Shown: one piece after another, positions 48,401 through 61,800 of the stretch
How the letters are laid out: each line of letters begins with the position of its first letter
Position numbering within the stretch: the stretch's first letter is position 1
NCBI RefSeq assembly: GCF_021155775.2
Contig: NC_060232.1
Coordinates: 31,689,922-31,753,921, forward strand
From: Neodiprion pinetum
Taxonomy: Eukaryota > Arthropoda > Insecta > Hymenoptera > Diprionidae
DNA: 64,000 nucleotides
Direction of reading: 5' to 3'
Translations under genes and position numbers: made by a program
Notes under the pieces: model-generated
Told to the model about the DNA's origin: nothing
Seen by the model: the letters and a program-made list of their open reading frames with translations, nothing else
Databases searched by the model: none

Positions 48401-51400
48401 CGCAGATGTTGAACGAAAGAAAATCCCACGTACTGCTGATTTATTGAATTTATTTACCAAACTTTAAGCCGCTTCTGAGCTTCATTATGCAGAACAATAA
48501 AAAAAAAAAAACTCTATAAGACGAGTCAGCGTTGCAGACATCGATACTCGGGTATTCGGGTATATCGGCTTTTGTTCACGAGTCAGCCTTCGTTAGCAAC
48601 GACTTAGCGTTGCTCTGAACAGCTCCTGGACCATCTCAGGGTGAATCCCGTGGCAGGAGATGAAAATTCCTCGAATCGAGAAGCTTGATTTCTTTCTTTT
48701 GTCGATTGCCGGTAGCGTAGAAGCGGCAATCGCAGACTTTGAAGTCAGACATACAAGTCTACGGAATTTACAGGCAATCGGACGATTCGCATTACATGAA
48801 AGAAAATTAGTTCTATGGATGATACGGGTAAGCTGAGGAGGAGAGAAACATTTTTTGAAAAATTCGTTCGTACATACAAACGTCAACGGTTCTGGAAAGG
48901 TTGATGGATGGGAGTTGCAAGGACGTGACGTTGCGCCACCCAGACGAGAAAAGCTTGCTAATCAAATTTTACCATGATCCAGGGGGAACCGGTAGACGCT
49001 TCGCTGATTGGATCTACGCTTGTATGGCAGGGGCGTGCTGATCGACAATTTTAACATAGTCTAGTTCAACCTGGCACAAGCCCGACCCAAAGTATCCCAG
49101 CAGTATCGACCCTGATTGAATCGCGATGCAAAGATAGATGTTTGCTGACTGGTTCGACGTTTCGTTCTATGCGAGTTCCAGAAGAATACGTAAAAGGTTG
49201 TTGATAATTCAGAAGCTCGGTCTGAGTGGAACACGTGAATACCAGAAATTTCCTATCGCGACATGGCTTTCAAATGTAATATGCAGAACACTTTGTGAGC
49301 TGTCGATTGCTAGCAGAGTTTGCTGGAACTGACCAAACAATATTCATACTAACGTCCCGATCTGTTTGTGCGGGCATACAATGCCTAAACTTCCATTATT
49401 GTTCGTACGTTGGATCAGTAGCTTGCTGAAACGGAGGTAGGTATAACTGAACGGACGCCAGTTCAAGGCATTAATGTGACGGCAAATAAACAGTCTCGCA
49501 GTATTGCAAGGATTGCTTTGTCAGCCTCAGTTATTCACGAGCGATCGATGGCATACATTACGTGCAGGTACCGTAGCACTGAGGAGCTCTGGACGATACG
49601 AGAGGAAAATCTGCAGTTTACGTCGTCGATTCAGTCTGATATCGTGAATCTGTGCAGTTGTTATGAAACCACGCTGAGCAACGGTACGTGACAAATTTGT
49701 TCGTTGAACCAAGCCAACGGAAACTCAAGCGCCAGGTGTAAGTTTTGACGCGGTTTTGTTTTTCTAGAACGGAGGAGCCGGTGTTCGAGAAAGGCACTCA
49801 AGGACTCAGAAATATCGAGGTCGCCCTCTGAGTCTCGCACATGTACGAAGGACCGATAAAAGTTGAAGGCACAACAGTTGTCGATAAACTTTGCAACAAA
49901 ATTTTCGTAACAAGTGTCTTCTTCCCCAATAACAACGTTATAGATCTTGAATTTCAAGAAACAGATTTTTATAAAATTACCGATCAATAAACTCGAAGCT
50001 CATTACTGTTTAGCCAGCTTCAACAACTGACGCAGAGCCTCAGGTGTTTCCAGATACTACTGAGCCACTTATAAACAGCTTTCGAGTTAAGTACTGGACA
50101 GCTTTATTCTCGAGCTATAAAACTGAACCGACCATTACAGAATAGGTACGCTAACAGCAGCGAGAAGGGACGGTTGATATATATATATACATATATATAA
50201 CATGCGTGTAACCTCGACAGGCTGATTTATCAGTTCGTTGTAGAAAGAAGAGAACATTCTGGCTCTGTTATAACGAATCGAATTGAAGTACCGACCTCGT
50301 CCACGATACAATATATTTGAAATAATTATCGATTGCCAATCCTGTCCAATTGCCCGTCTCTTGTTGAGTAAACTAGGGTGAAATACCGCAGCTGCATAAT
50401 CCATGCATGCACGCGTATTCGGTCGTCTACATGCGCGTCTATATAACCTTGTACAAAGGATAGGGTGCAGCCAGTCTTTTGAATAGACACCATTAGCCAT
50501 GCAGCGTGTAGTTTTCAATTTCCTCCCTACTGACAACGAGTATAGAATGTGACGCGAAGTGTCGCGTATGCATGCCATCAAATTCCGTATCAGATGTTGT
50601 TCGCTTTGAAAGCGATAGTTACACGGGTGTAAAAAGATAGATAGATAGATAGATAGAGAGAGCGGGAAACTATAGTGGGTACAAATAACGATTCGCAGAC
50701 GGCGGAATTCGTATTCGCGATAAGGAGGGTTGTAAATTATTGTAACGCTAGAAAGATCCTGCCGCGAGGGAGGAGTAGAAAATTCCAACACCTATAGAGC
50801 AGAGGACTGTAGGGCTTCAAAGGGTTAGTGGTTAGCAATTTTTCAAATTCCCCACGGACCCGAGGACGGTGAACTGACTAATTAATGCACGTTCGAGCGA
50901 CGGTTAAAGTAGACCGAAAAGGAGATTTAAAAGTACTTACCGGTTGGGATTTCGGTCTCGCCTGAAGTAGCTGAAACAAAAACACGTCGTTAGAATTGAC
51001 CCGTGAGAAATTCTCCGCCCAACTAATGAATGAATGCCTTTTGGACTGCCCGTTTCTCGCACCGAGGCTTCTGGTTCGAATGACTTTAGTCTACCGTTCG
51101 TAATTGTGAAGAACTTTTCCATGATTAATCGCACAGTTTCAATGCCCCCGCATACCTAAAACTCTGGCGCGAATTAAACGGTGCTATGATTTTTGCGCAA
51201 TACGTTATCCTGCAAGAATTTCAGACCTGAAATTCGGAATTCCCGAGTTTTCCCGACATTCCGCATTCTAACAAGAAAACGACTACTTTATCCTTTAGTT
51301 TCTTACTTCTATCCAGCGATTTACGAATTGTCAATTGATTTGACAAATCTTTAGGTCAACTACCTACATAAGTTTTAAATCAATCGCCTGATGACTGGTA

Positions 51401-54400
51401 GATCACGACTCAAGCTACGGTATATCTTGAAAAAATGTTGGTGTACAATGGATGCAATCGGGATATGTATGACAAATGGCGACGAATGTTGGGAAAATAA
51501 TTTAAAACCATGGTAAAAGTTATGTACTACATCTGACAAGGATTTTACATGCTTTCGGGCAGTTGGTTGAATTGACGTGAATTACGTGAAGCGCGGTAGT
51601 TCCGATAGTTCGAAAGTATCCTTGAGGTACATCTTGTTTGTCGAATTCCCATGAGAGCTCGGTGAGTATAAGAGGAATAGAAAGGCGAAGGAATGATGAA
51701 GCGAAATATTGCATAGCAGGAAGGAATACGGAAGAGATATTTACGAATTTCAAATTGCGGGACGCTGCCAAGTTATTTCGCGGTTCGATTATCGGTCAAG
51801 AATTTGAAATTTTCTCTCGATCATGCAGGCCGGATCAGCGAGCCTTTCCCGACTCGGGAGCTTGGGATTTGAATTCTTACGATTCAAGGGAATAGTAGGA
51901 CAATGGAGAAGGGAGAAGCAGAAAAATGAATGAATAAATAAGCGTTGGGGGCATTACAGAATCTATGAAATATGACAACACGGTGCGTGAGGAGAACGCG
52001 AAAAGACATCGCTGTGGGTCGTTATACGTTAACAACAAGTCGAACTAAGCCATCCGGAAAATTGCAGCGACTTTGCTGGAGTCGTTATGAGTGACTGACA
52101 GCCGCTGATCCGACTGGCATAAAGCACCTAGGATACGGAGGTGGAAAGTCAGCGGAAATCACCGAGGAAAGTGGCGGGAGCAACGAGATGCGGAAAGCAA
52201 CACTCTTATACGGTACTCCACACCTCCACCCGCAGATATCGAGGCTTTTGCGGTCAGATTAACTCGGATTTTTCCCCCAAGAAGTTCTCCGTCGACGTAG
52301 CGGCGTGACCTTACCGACAAATCCTTGCGGATTCTGGAATAGAATTTTCCCCGCATCACTGTCGCATGCGTACCATGCAGAGACGTTTCTGCTACTCGCT
52401 GCATAAAATTTCTCCTCGTTATCCTGCATAGTGGAAAAACTTAAATTCCGAACCTCAGCATATCGATCTACCGAAAAGAAAACTGTATCCGTAATTTATC
52501 AGGTACATGGAAACTTTATTTTCTATTACGAGAATTGCCGCGATTCCTTTCTACGAGGCTGCGACCATCGAAGCTCGGGATTTTCCGCTTCCTGCTACTC
52601 CGGAGAGCTGCAACCGTTGGAGCGCTCACCCACGCGAGTGGTAATAGAGGTGAAATCGGCATTGAATCTCTCCAATGACCAGGAGTTTCCATTACGGACC
52701 TTGCTGCACAATTCCCGTCAGATCTAGCCTGTGTCTCTTTATATATACATGCGTGTGTGTGTGTGTATACGACCTCCGTTCGAAGGAGATTTATTATTAA
52801 TTTGACGTCCGAGATACCAAAGTGCCTCGACGGCCACCCTCGTCCACGAGCGTGCAATCAATCGAAACGGCGTTTCGCGGGATTGCGCTATCGAAGAATT
52901 AAAATTTCAATCGCTTATTAAACACCGCGCCTTAACGACCATCGACGCGACTGCGACAGCTTGCACCCGCGATTTCACGAACTGAAACATTACTGAGCTT
53001 TGTTTCTGTACGGTATATAGGTACTATATCCAATTACGTCTGCCTCGGATACGATGCACACTGCCTCCATCAACCGAAACGTTTCGCAATCTATTGCCGA
53101 CCTCTGCCTCTTATATTCGAAAGAAGCCTCGTTTCAGGGAGGAGAAAAAGCCGAGTAGGTAGTCACTCGAGAACCTCCAGTTGCGAATTGAATCTTGACG
53201 AAATTTCGTGACACGTGCAGAAGGAGTTCGCTGTTACATACAAAAGCTGCACGACTTACTGTAACATAACTATACGCCTGCGGTTTTCAAAGGTAGGTAC
53301 GTATAATAGCTCGCGCGTCATCGATTCAGGAAAAACCAATCGAAAAGTTTCGACGGATCGAAGGGGTGCAGAAATATAGGCATATCTACGTATAGGTTGT
53401 ACATGAAGGAAGAAGCGGGTATTGAATGTTGCATGGAAATTGAAGGATTAAAAATATTTACGAGAATTACACAAGAGGGGTTTCCATTCCTCGTTTTATT
53501 CAAGGGGTAAGCGACGGGAGTACCGCCGGGGATTCCCACTAATGCCACCATTCAAGTGAAAGGGGCAACTCGAGCTATATTACGAGAGGGCTTTGCGCTT
53601 CCGTTTATGGCTCCACCCGGACGACCGCCGCGCTGGCCGCACTCTTCCGCGGCGAATATTTACCCGATTTAAGAGTAATATTTTCAACAATTTCATCCCT
53701 TTGTCTGTATACAGAGCTGCACGCCTGTGAGAATATGATGAGGTAAACAAAAGGGCAGGCACCCTTTCGACTTTCGAGTCAATGTTGTAACCGCCAAAGA
53801 GCCGTTGGCTCTCCTCTCGACGAGTCGATCCATTATTCTTCCGTTGTTTATTTCACCGCACGGTTTTTATTGCAAGCTTTTGATAAAAGTTGAAACAAAC
53901 GGAAAACATTTTCCCAACAACGATACGGTTGGACATTTTTTTGCCCCTTTACTTTCTGTGTGAGACTGAACTCTCGTTTTGCCCCGCTAAAAGCTGGGCG
54001 ACAAAAAGTTCACCGTCGCTACATCAAAGCTAAAAGTTTCAGTAAATCGGGGGTACATAATATTACAAACTGTTCATTCAATCTCTTCTTCTCTGTTGCT
54101 CGGTAAATTATTGAATACGACATACATCAGGGATCACACCCTACATTAATTGGATAGTTTTTCATCGTTGAATGCAAAGTCTACCGCGACTATGATAAAT
54201 CATCCTCCGGAGGTGAGACGCACAAAAAAGAACATGTGATTAATTAAGTGAGTCAAGGTTTGAGCTATTGTAACAACGCAGTCTCGTATAACATCGTTAA
54301 CTTTCGACGTTTTTCTTTTTCTGCAAAACAGCTGCCAGAAATTTGTGCCGAAATAATAGACTCTTTCGCTGTACCTATACCTGCAAGCCTAGATCCGAAG

Positions 54401-57400
54401 TTTTTTCCGACGCGAAATCGAGGCTGACGCACTCTCTTAAATTGCTTCGACATTCTTTATGCTTCTTTTAACTCAGCCCCATATCGTTGAGGCTTCTCTT
54501 CAACGATAGCCTCCCGTACCGCAGCGGTGGCTGGCTGATATCCTCTTGCGGCTGACGGACCAGAAACAAGAGGGCAGCCGACGGGTTCGAGGCTGGAGAT
54601 TACGTTTAACGAATTCAATATACCGAGCTGATCCTCTTCACGAGAGCATCCATCGCTTATATATTAAACATTTGCGTACACGGATGACTATGCATTTCCA
54701 CCGTTATACGGACACGGTAGGTATTCGAGGACGTAAATCGGAGGCCAAGATTTACGTAACTACCTCGGGTTGATTGGGGATTGTCAGCGATTCAACCTCA
54801 ACTTGACCTCACCGGTGTAACTCAACTTGCCAAACATTTGCATACTCCAATTGCACGGAATGTTGCCCTCGAGGATTCGAACGTACACTTACTGTGATTT
54901 CGCTGTTTGAAAGTAAAATTCCTCTTTCGCACCTGTCAAACTTTTCACGGCTAATTGAACAAGGATTCCACTCAGGCACGCGTTGAATAGTAACTCTTCA
55001 AACTGAGGTCAAATTTAAGGACTTTACTATGCGTATATATATTTATATAGTATATAAGTGAACGGTTTCATCAGGAAATGTTTCGTGACTATGTATGCAA
55101 TGAATTGAGAAGTACTAGACATTGAAATAGGATATTTAATTTAATTGGTTTCGAACAAATTTAATTGCTGCTCATCATTAATAAAAACCGACAAAAAAAT
55201 AGTAACTCTGTACTATGCTAGTGTTTAGTTCCAAATAACACCTGTTTGAGTATACAGAATCTTAAGGTTGAATTTTACGAAAAGAGGAAAATTTTCTAAA
55301 ATAGAATTAATCTTTTTACCGAAATAAATAGCGGGTAAACTGAGTCTCTCAAGTGTTACGAACCTCAGCTGAATTTCCGTACAGGGCCTACGTGAAGTGG
55401 ATGTAGTAAAAAGTATGATCATTTCCTTTTGGGGCTGGCTATCTCACTCAGGCCTGTCCCATGGGGCAGAACGTCTCTTTTTTTTTTACGCCGAAGAATC
55501 GCCATAATCCAAACTTTCCAAACAACTTGAATCACGCCAGCCACAGACGCCTTCCAGCCTCCTAACTTAATAAACGGGGAGCCCGGAAACATTCGCTCTT
55601 CTTTTCCAACATTTGTAACACTCCGCGCTTTGATACTGCTGTTCCGAAACTTCTTGCTTCGCAAATTAACTTTCATTTCTATGTGCTCGGAGGCGGCTAG
55701 GTACATAGGCATAAAGAGGCACGTATACATTAGCCACACAACCGCTACCCGTACGCACCTACGACACACATCCGCTTCTCGTAAAAGGCTACATATTTCT
55801 CACGAGAAGTTTGACGCCCTTCAAAGACGTTCAGCCGCGGGGGCGTTTTCGTAAAGTTGGCTGAAGTTCTTCTCTTCCACCCGTCGTCATCAAAGAGAGC
55901 TTCAGCTTCCTTTTCTCCCGTCCTCGATTGCGCGTTTTGAATCGAACGAATCGAGCAACGCGTTCCGCTGCCATTTTCCACGCTCAATCTCGTTATACAG
56001 GGCTTGGAAGTTTCCCGGCAACAAAGCGAGCACGATGCATTTACTTCGGTGCAGACAAGCGTCTTACACGACGCAGTTGACGATGATCCGAAGGATACGT
56101 TTCAAACCGCCTGGCCCTTGGCTATCCTTCGTACTTCTAGAGAGTAATCCGGCTAGTTTTGCACAACGACGAAATGCAAAATAAAACCTTGTAAACCCTT
56201 CGTCAAAGCGCATATGCTCATATTAAACGTAACAAAGCAGCTCAACTACGCGTCACCTCTTTACCCTGCATCACAATGGTCGAGGCTATGATGGCGCGAC
56301 GTTGGTCCTGAAATCTCGGTCACAAAGAGGGTGAAATCCGGGATGCGGAGTACTAATCATCCCCCAAACGACGGATTAACAATTAAACATCAGGGCGGGT
56401 CCGGAGAATCCACGGTATTCACAACAAAGTGTGTATCGCAAGCCCTTTCGGCGGTTTAAGAGAGAGACAGAGAGAGATTCTCATGGGTGTTGCCTCGACG
56501 ACGGAGGGTAGAATTTCTTTTCGTCAAGGGCGTTTCAGACTACAATTCGAGTGAAGCCAAAGGTTGAAATTCGTGAGCTCGGGTGCGTGGAAAGATTCTG
56601 AGAGCTTGAAGATCAGGGTGAAATAACATCAATCGCAGAGCCACCCGATCCGAATGACGACGCTCCGAATCTGCTCGTGCGAGAAAGTCTTTCGACTCGC
56701 GCCCGTCTTGGATGGCAGGGCGCCGTTTTCCTCCCCCGTTTTTATATTCCTTTTTTTTGTCTCATCTTTGTACGGTTTGCATCAACTGCTTCTCGGTGAA
56801 GTACGACGAGAGAACTTCGACGTCAATGCTGTTCATTTAGCCATGATATTACTCCAATAAATCGACGCCGACGACGACGACTACCAGGTGAATCGATGGA
56901 ACGAGGTGCGATTACGCGAAACGATACCATCCCTGCGATGCGTGGCTCCCTCGGGGCCCAGGAAACGTCGCAAAAAAAACCATGGCAATGTCGTAAGGAG
57001 ACCTGAGACTTTGGTTCTGTAGTAGTTTTCAATCGGTACAAATTTGTCGGCGTAGGTGGATAAGGTTAAGGTACGTTACACCACACGGAAACTTCTATCG
57101 ATTCGAAGAAAGTGTAATATGTGACGTGAACGTCACGCATTGCTTAAAAATTCGAAAATATTCCAGGACATTTTACATATTTGGTAGCCTTAACTAGACA
57201 GGCGTTTCGCTATCCTCTCAATGCATCGAACGGTGTTCAGAGTGATCAAAAGATGATAAAATTAGCGTACCGTGAATTAAATGAACGTGTAACTTTGGCT
57301 GACAATGAGTAGTGCTCGCAGTATTTGAAATTTCAATTTTGACATAGTTAATGTATGCGGGTACCTTGTTGTACGCCGTAATTAGATAATTTATGCAAAA

Positions 57401-58886
57401 ACAGATACGTCATAAACGCATATTCACGGTGATATGCCAGTGATGGAATTTTCATTAGCCTGCGATTAAATTCTTGATAATCAAATAAATGAATGAGTTA
57501 ATATTTCTATCCGCGGGATTTTTTCCTCTCATTATAGGTAGACTTTATATTATCTGCACCGTGACTTGCAGTCATGAGAGGCTGTAGACTTCACTGTGCT
57601 GTGGGATTAAAGAGTGATTTTACGAACGGTAGCCGCGATAGTGTCGCCGCGCGTTAGTATGAACATAATTTATATCCGTAAACGTCGGTAAGCCGAGAAC
57701 CGCCGACGCGCAAATGGCTACCGCTCAGATTAATTGCCTGGCTTCGAAGGGTAGAGCGCGTAAGATTACCAACTCGGGTAGGCGGAAAAACGTCGCGCGG
57801 TCGAAACTTTGGGAGCGTGTGATGTCATTTTCGTATGAAGTAAATTCGCGATATCGATGGAGCACGCATAATTTCCAAATCCGCAGATTTTCAACGGCTG
57901 GACCGTAAGTGTCGTTAAGAATGTACTGGCTGTACATTCGCTACAAAAAGTGAGTCTCGTCGACAATATCGAATACTTTGCGATGAGATAAAAAACGAAA
58001 AAAATCAACCGCAATAAAGGCGATGAGAAAATCACATTTGGATAATAATGATGTCCAAGAGTTATCGATAAATTGTTTAAACAGAACACAGCTTAACAAA
58101 TTTTTAGGGAATATTTTTTTTTTTTGTCATGCGAAATGAATTCGTTGATTTTTCTGAATGCACGTGAGTTTTTAAAGAATTTTCTCCTCATTTTGAAATG
58201 TCTGTTTTCGAAATGTTGTAAAGCCTGTATTTACGATACTATTCGTTCAATGATTCGGAAACTTCCTAACTCTAATATACAACGTTTTTACGAAAATGTA
58301 TCCAAAATTCGCGATTCTTCCTTCATTTTTCCAAATTTAAGCAACGGAAATTTCAAAATAATGAGAAAATTCTTTAAAAACTCACGTGTATTCAGAAAAA
58401 TCAACTAACTCATTTCACATAACAAAAGAGAAAAAAATATTCCTTGAAAATTTGTTAAACTATGTTTCGTTTAAACCGTTTATTGATAACTTTCGGCATA
58501 TTTATTATTCAAAATCAATTTTCTTATCGTCTTTATTGTGGTTGATTTTTCTCCAATTTTTACCTCATCATAAAGCTTTCAATATTGTCGGCGAGACTCA
58601 CTTTTGATTGAGACTGTATATCCGGTACATCCTTAACGCGGCTACACGCATGAAAGGGACGACTGTCCAAACTACTCACCAGAATCGTGGATGACGGAAA
58701 CCCTCCGATCGCCAGTGACCCGGGAATCGCCGGCCGTCAGAATTCGGCGACTGTGCTTTGGCCTGTCTTCCTTCTTCCACATGACGACGTTGTCACCGAT
58801 ATTTCTCACCACGCAGGTGATCAAGGCGTCGTCACCCTCGTAGACGTGAACCGGATGTGTTATGCTGTCCCGTATGCTCGGCATGC
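39405..58886 (-). CDS. Ig, fibronectin III and DB-module single-pass membrane protein (5' end missing)
   Basis: Exons in transcript order: 58680-58886, optional 50941-50970, 47109-47219, 46193-46423, 45331-45492, 45037-45222, 44076-44322, 43621-43827, 43183-43531, 42789-43116, 42529-42704, 42298-42436, 41808-42136, 41431-41677, 41160-41338, 40749-41031, 40373-40631, 40054-40256, 39765-39976 and 39405-39554. Without the optional exon this is 1400 residues plus a missing start. Domain order: Ig1, DB, FN3, DB, FN3, DB, FN3, FN3, Ig2, Ig3, DB, FN3, one membrane helix (TVIGIILAVVFVACIVVAGV), then a ~90-residue cytoplasmic tail with an NPxY motif (ENPSYL). Each DB module has 12 cysteines. The order resembles the nematode Ig/FN3/DB proteins of the C25G4.10 type. 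It is probably a cell-surface adhesion or receptor-like protein; its partner is unknown. The first coding exon (signal peptide, ending phase 1) was not found. Confidence 0.9.
47503..47525 (+). repeat. Poly-C run (23 C)
   Basis: It follows a shorter C run (47495-47501, broken by one A). On the minus-strand pre-mRNA it is a G run inside the long intron, about 280 nt downstream (on the transcript: upstream side of exon 47109-47219) of the exon border at 47219. Confidence 0.95.
50636..50661 (+). repeat. GATA microsatellite
   Basis: Six or so tandem GATA units followed by GAGAGAG. It is an ordinary simple repeat in the long intron. Confidence 0.85.
50941..50970 (-). other. 30-nt microexon in the Ig1 domain
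   Basis: On the minus strand TTTTGTTTCAG precedes a 30-nt open segment, and GTAAGT follows it. It is phase 1 at both ends and would insert ten residues (ATSGETEIPT with the split codons) between DS and GG of Ig1. A second AG nine nt into it allows a 21-nt version (seven residues). The exons on either side join in frame without it, so it is optional. Confidence 0.65.
57945..58606. mobile_element. Foldback / long inverted-repeat element (~660 bp)
   Basis: The left arm at about 57945-58203 begins AAAAAGTGAGTCTCGTCGAC. The right arm at about 58350-58606, read on the minus strand, begins AAAAGTGAGTCTCGCCGAC. The arms match at roughly 80% or better over about 255 nt, including TTGATTTTTCTGAAT and CACGTGAGTTTTTAAAGAAT. 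They are separated by a ~150-nt spacer that is not clearly paired. No transposase is present and I cannot define a target-site duplication. It sits about 75 bp inside the intron next to exon 58680-58886. Confidence 0.8.
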
Positions 58887-61800
58887 CTGAAACATTCGTA
58901 AAAACGACGAGGAGTGTGATTATCGTTATCAACTACGAGCAAAAAAACCAATAGGACGACGCGTTGCAATCGAACATGGAGCGATATAATTTTGCACGCA
59001 AGTTAGAAGTTTCGCTCGGCTAATTCAAGCTTCGATGCGATACTAGGAAAGATACGTTCTTCGAGTTGTTATTAGATCAGCCGGCTTCTTACCCGTCTCA
59101 GAATCGGCATTACTAATTTAAGGGAACGTAATTAGCCACGATGAAATGGAATTTCACCGTACAAAATTATAGCACCCTTTGTGCCAAATTTTCAGAAGCA
59201 CTTTGCGCATCCACCCCTCTTTATCGCAGACATAAAAATACTAAACATACTATATTCACTTCGTTCGACTTTCGAGATTTATTCAGACTTGTTATAAATC
59301 TCGTCCTCGTGTACGCTTAACTCGAGGAATAATCATGCGATATTTGTTGTATCTTACCACCACACGACGAATAATACATACCGCACTAAATGCGCTTGGT
59401 CATTTAACCTGGCCAGTGACACGTTACTCCGGCTGATCGATTAACAAATCGTCATAATCATCACACGGTATAAATGGCAATACAGGCATAAGTCTCAGAT
59501 TTTTTTCCGCGAAAGATCGTCTGTACAAGGCTATATAATACAGCATATCGAAGATGGACCGGAGACTGGTAATTAATCGATTAGCTCATATCTGAGGGAA
59601 AAAAATGTACGAAAAAAAACGTTTCGACCAAACGCGGCGACGCGTTCAACTTGCGCACATGCATCAGGTGGGTTATAATAACGTATCCTGGTGATCTTGG
59701 CGATGGAAAAACAAAGAAATCTTCGAGCTGATCAGCGTGGTCCATTAGATGCTGATCGATTCGCATTAGTCATTGTTTAGCTCAGGGCAGAACGGTCCGC
59801 CGATTTCTTTGGATTTATGACAGAGGTGAAATGAGACGTTGAATTCAGCCAGAGGTGGTCAAGTTGCGTTCGTCAGGCGTAAAATATTCCTTACCGAGAT
59901 ATTGAAGGGATTACACGAGGCGTGTATAATACCTTGGCGATTGAAAATTAGGAACAGTCGCGGGCTGGCGCAATGTTCCGATTCAACGCCATGCCGTGTA
60001 ACCGTCGCGGTTCTCCCGGTAACCGCTCCTTAACCACCGAAGAAAACCATGAATACCAATTTGAACGCGAGTTTAACGCTCGGTTTAACGAGTTGCCCAC
60101 GCCTGTCGCGCGCTAAATTTATCCGAGAACAAGAAGGATTGATGAAGACGAAAGAGAGAAAGAAAAGAATTGTTTTTAAAGCGGCAATTGCAAGCATCGC
60201 GCTATAAAATTGACGCTGAGAAGTGCATGGAAAGCTTGCGATCAGCCTTCCTCGAGTATCACGATAGCTGGCTTAGCGATGAAGCGTATAAGTTGAAAAC
60301 TAAAAAGTAAAACGCGTAAAACGAGTGTGAAAAAAAAATTACTACAGATTTATACTACGGTACGGAAAAAAGTCGCATAAGTCGATAGGAGTATACGTAT
60401 ATATACATATCTATCACTATTTCTCACGACGCAAAATAAGCGGATTCAATTTCTCGGGCTTATCCCTACCGATTCCCAGACCTTATCAAAACAGATGCGA
60501 TGGGAAAGAATAAGCCCTCGGATGAAAGGGAGAAAAAAAAAAAAAAAGTGTCCGAGAATTCGCCCACGATTAAGTAATGCTGATTCACGAGCTATCCTGC
60601 CGAGAATACGGGAATTATGGGTTCAACTAGTCGTTATAACGTATCGGTCTGCCGAGTTTATTACACTCGGTCCACACTTTTTCCTTCCACTTTTCTTCGT
60701 CCACGGATTACCTCCAGAAATCTTTTATACCTATTAGAAATGAGGTCGGAGACGCGGGTAATTCGGAGAAAACCTTGATTAAGGAGAGGTCGAATTGATC
60801 CCTTAATACCGTCGTATCGACAGGTGGCAAAAGTCGGAACGGTCTAAGGTTACGCTCAGTGGGTATACATGTACGAACGGCTATTACACAGATAACATAC
60901 TCATGAAAGAAAATTTCTGCCTTGAAACTTTTTCGCTTGCTTTCCTTTTTCTTTCTCGTTTCTTGTCCTTTTTTTCCATCCACTATTGCGTAATTAGCTT
61001 TCCTTGTAATTAGTTGAATTTAAGGCGATCTTAAGCGGGGCACTCTGTGCGAACGGAACAACCAGATCTGCATGCAAACGTCCTTATAAACCAACTGTGG
61101 GAGATTTGCAAAAGTAGTTTAATCCCTTGTGTACAATGATGCGTACACCTTCCGCTACCTTTGTCTAAAACGGTAATCCCTTCACTGTGGCATTTAAAAT
61201 CTTTCTCAGCTGTTTTCAACCGATGCTTGACTTGGCCGTGGTACAGATCGTGCGATCAATGTTTCCAACTGCACCATATTATAAGTTTGAACCTTACACC
61301 GCAACGTACGCAATGTAATAAGCAAATACAGAATTAAACTCATGTTGGATTCGTGTTTACTCGTAATTACATGCAGACAACTCGCTTTCTTCCGTCCCTC
61401 CTTCCTTCCTTAAACGTTCTCACATGTGCAATGGGGTTAGCAAGTTCTTGTGCAAGGCAATTAGGGGCGTGCTCTCTGAGCCGAGTTTCGCAAGACTACA
61501 TCCGCGTGGTAGTTTACAGAGGCCTGGGGTTTCCCCTCAACCCACAGGCTGCATAATAATTAGAGATCTTGTCTCTTTGGTAAAATGTCGAAACAACTGT
61601 GCTACAGCCGGCCAAAGCGATCACCGTATAGGCAGTCTGTTCTTCCAATTATTTGCCAATTACCCAGAGACTATCGGTAGCTTAATTTGATACTGATAAT
61701 TAAGCTTACAAAATTTTCAAGCCGGGGTGATAGTGTTACGCCATTCACCGATTGCACTGCCGAGTTTGATTACCAACCGGGCGCAGGTCGTCTCCGTCAA

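Larger units (their letters stand above)
47220..58679 (-). other. 11.5-kb intron splitting the first Ig domain
   Basis: The intron separates the two halves of Ig1 (phase 1). It contains the 30-nt microexon at 50941-50970, a poly-C run at 47503-47525, GATA and TA microsatellites near 50.2 and 50.6 kb, and a foldback element at 57945-58606. The other open frames in it lack domain or splice support. Confidence 0.75.

Noticed and set aside
57120..57138. GTGACGTGAACGTCAC, a palindrome with two CRE-like halves
   Set aside because: A single short palindrome in a long intron with no other promoter sign; chance is likely.
58124..58408. A 94-codon open frame on the plus strand
   Set aside because: It lies wholly within the foldback element and its right part mirrors the left arm.
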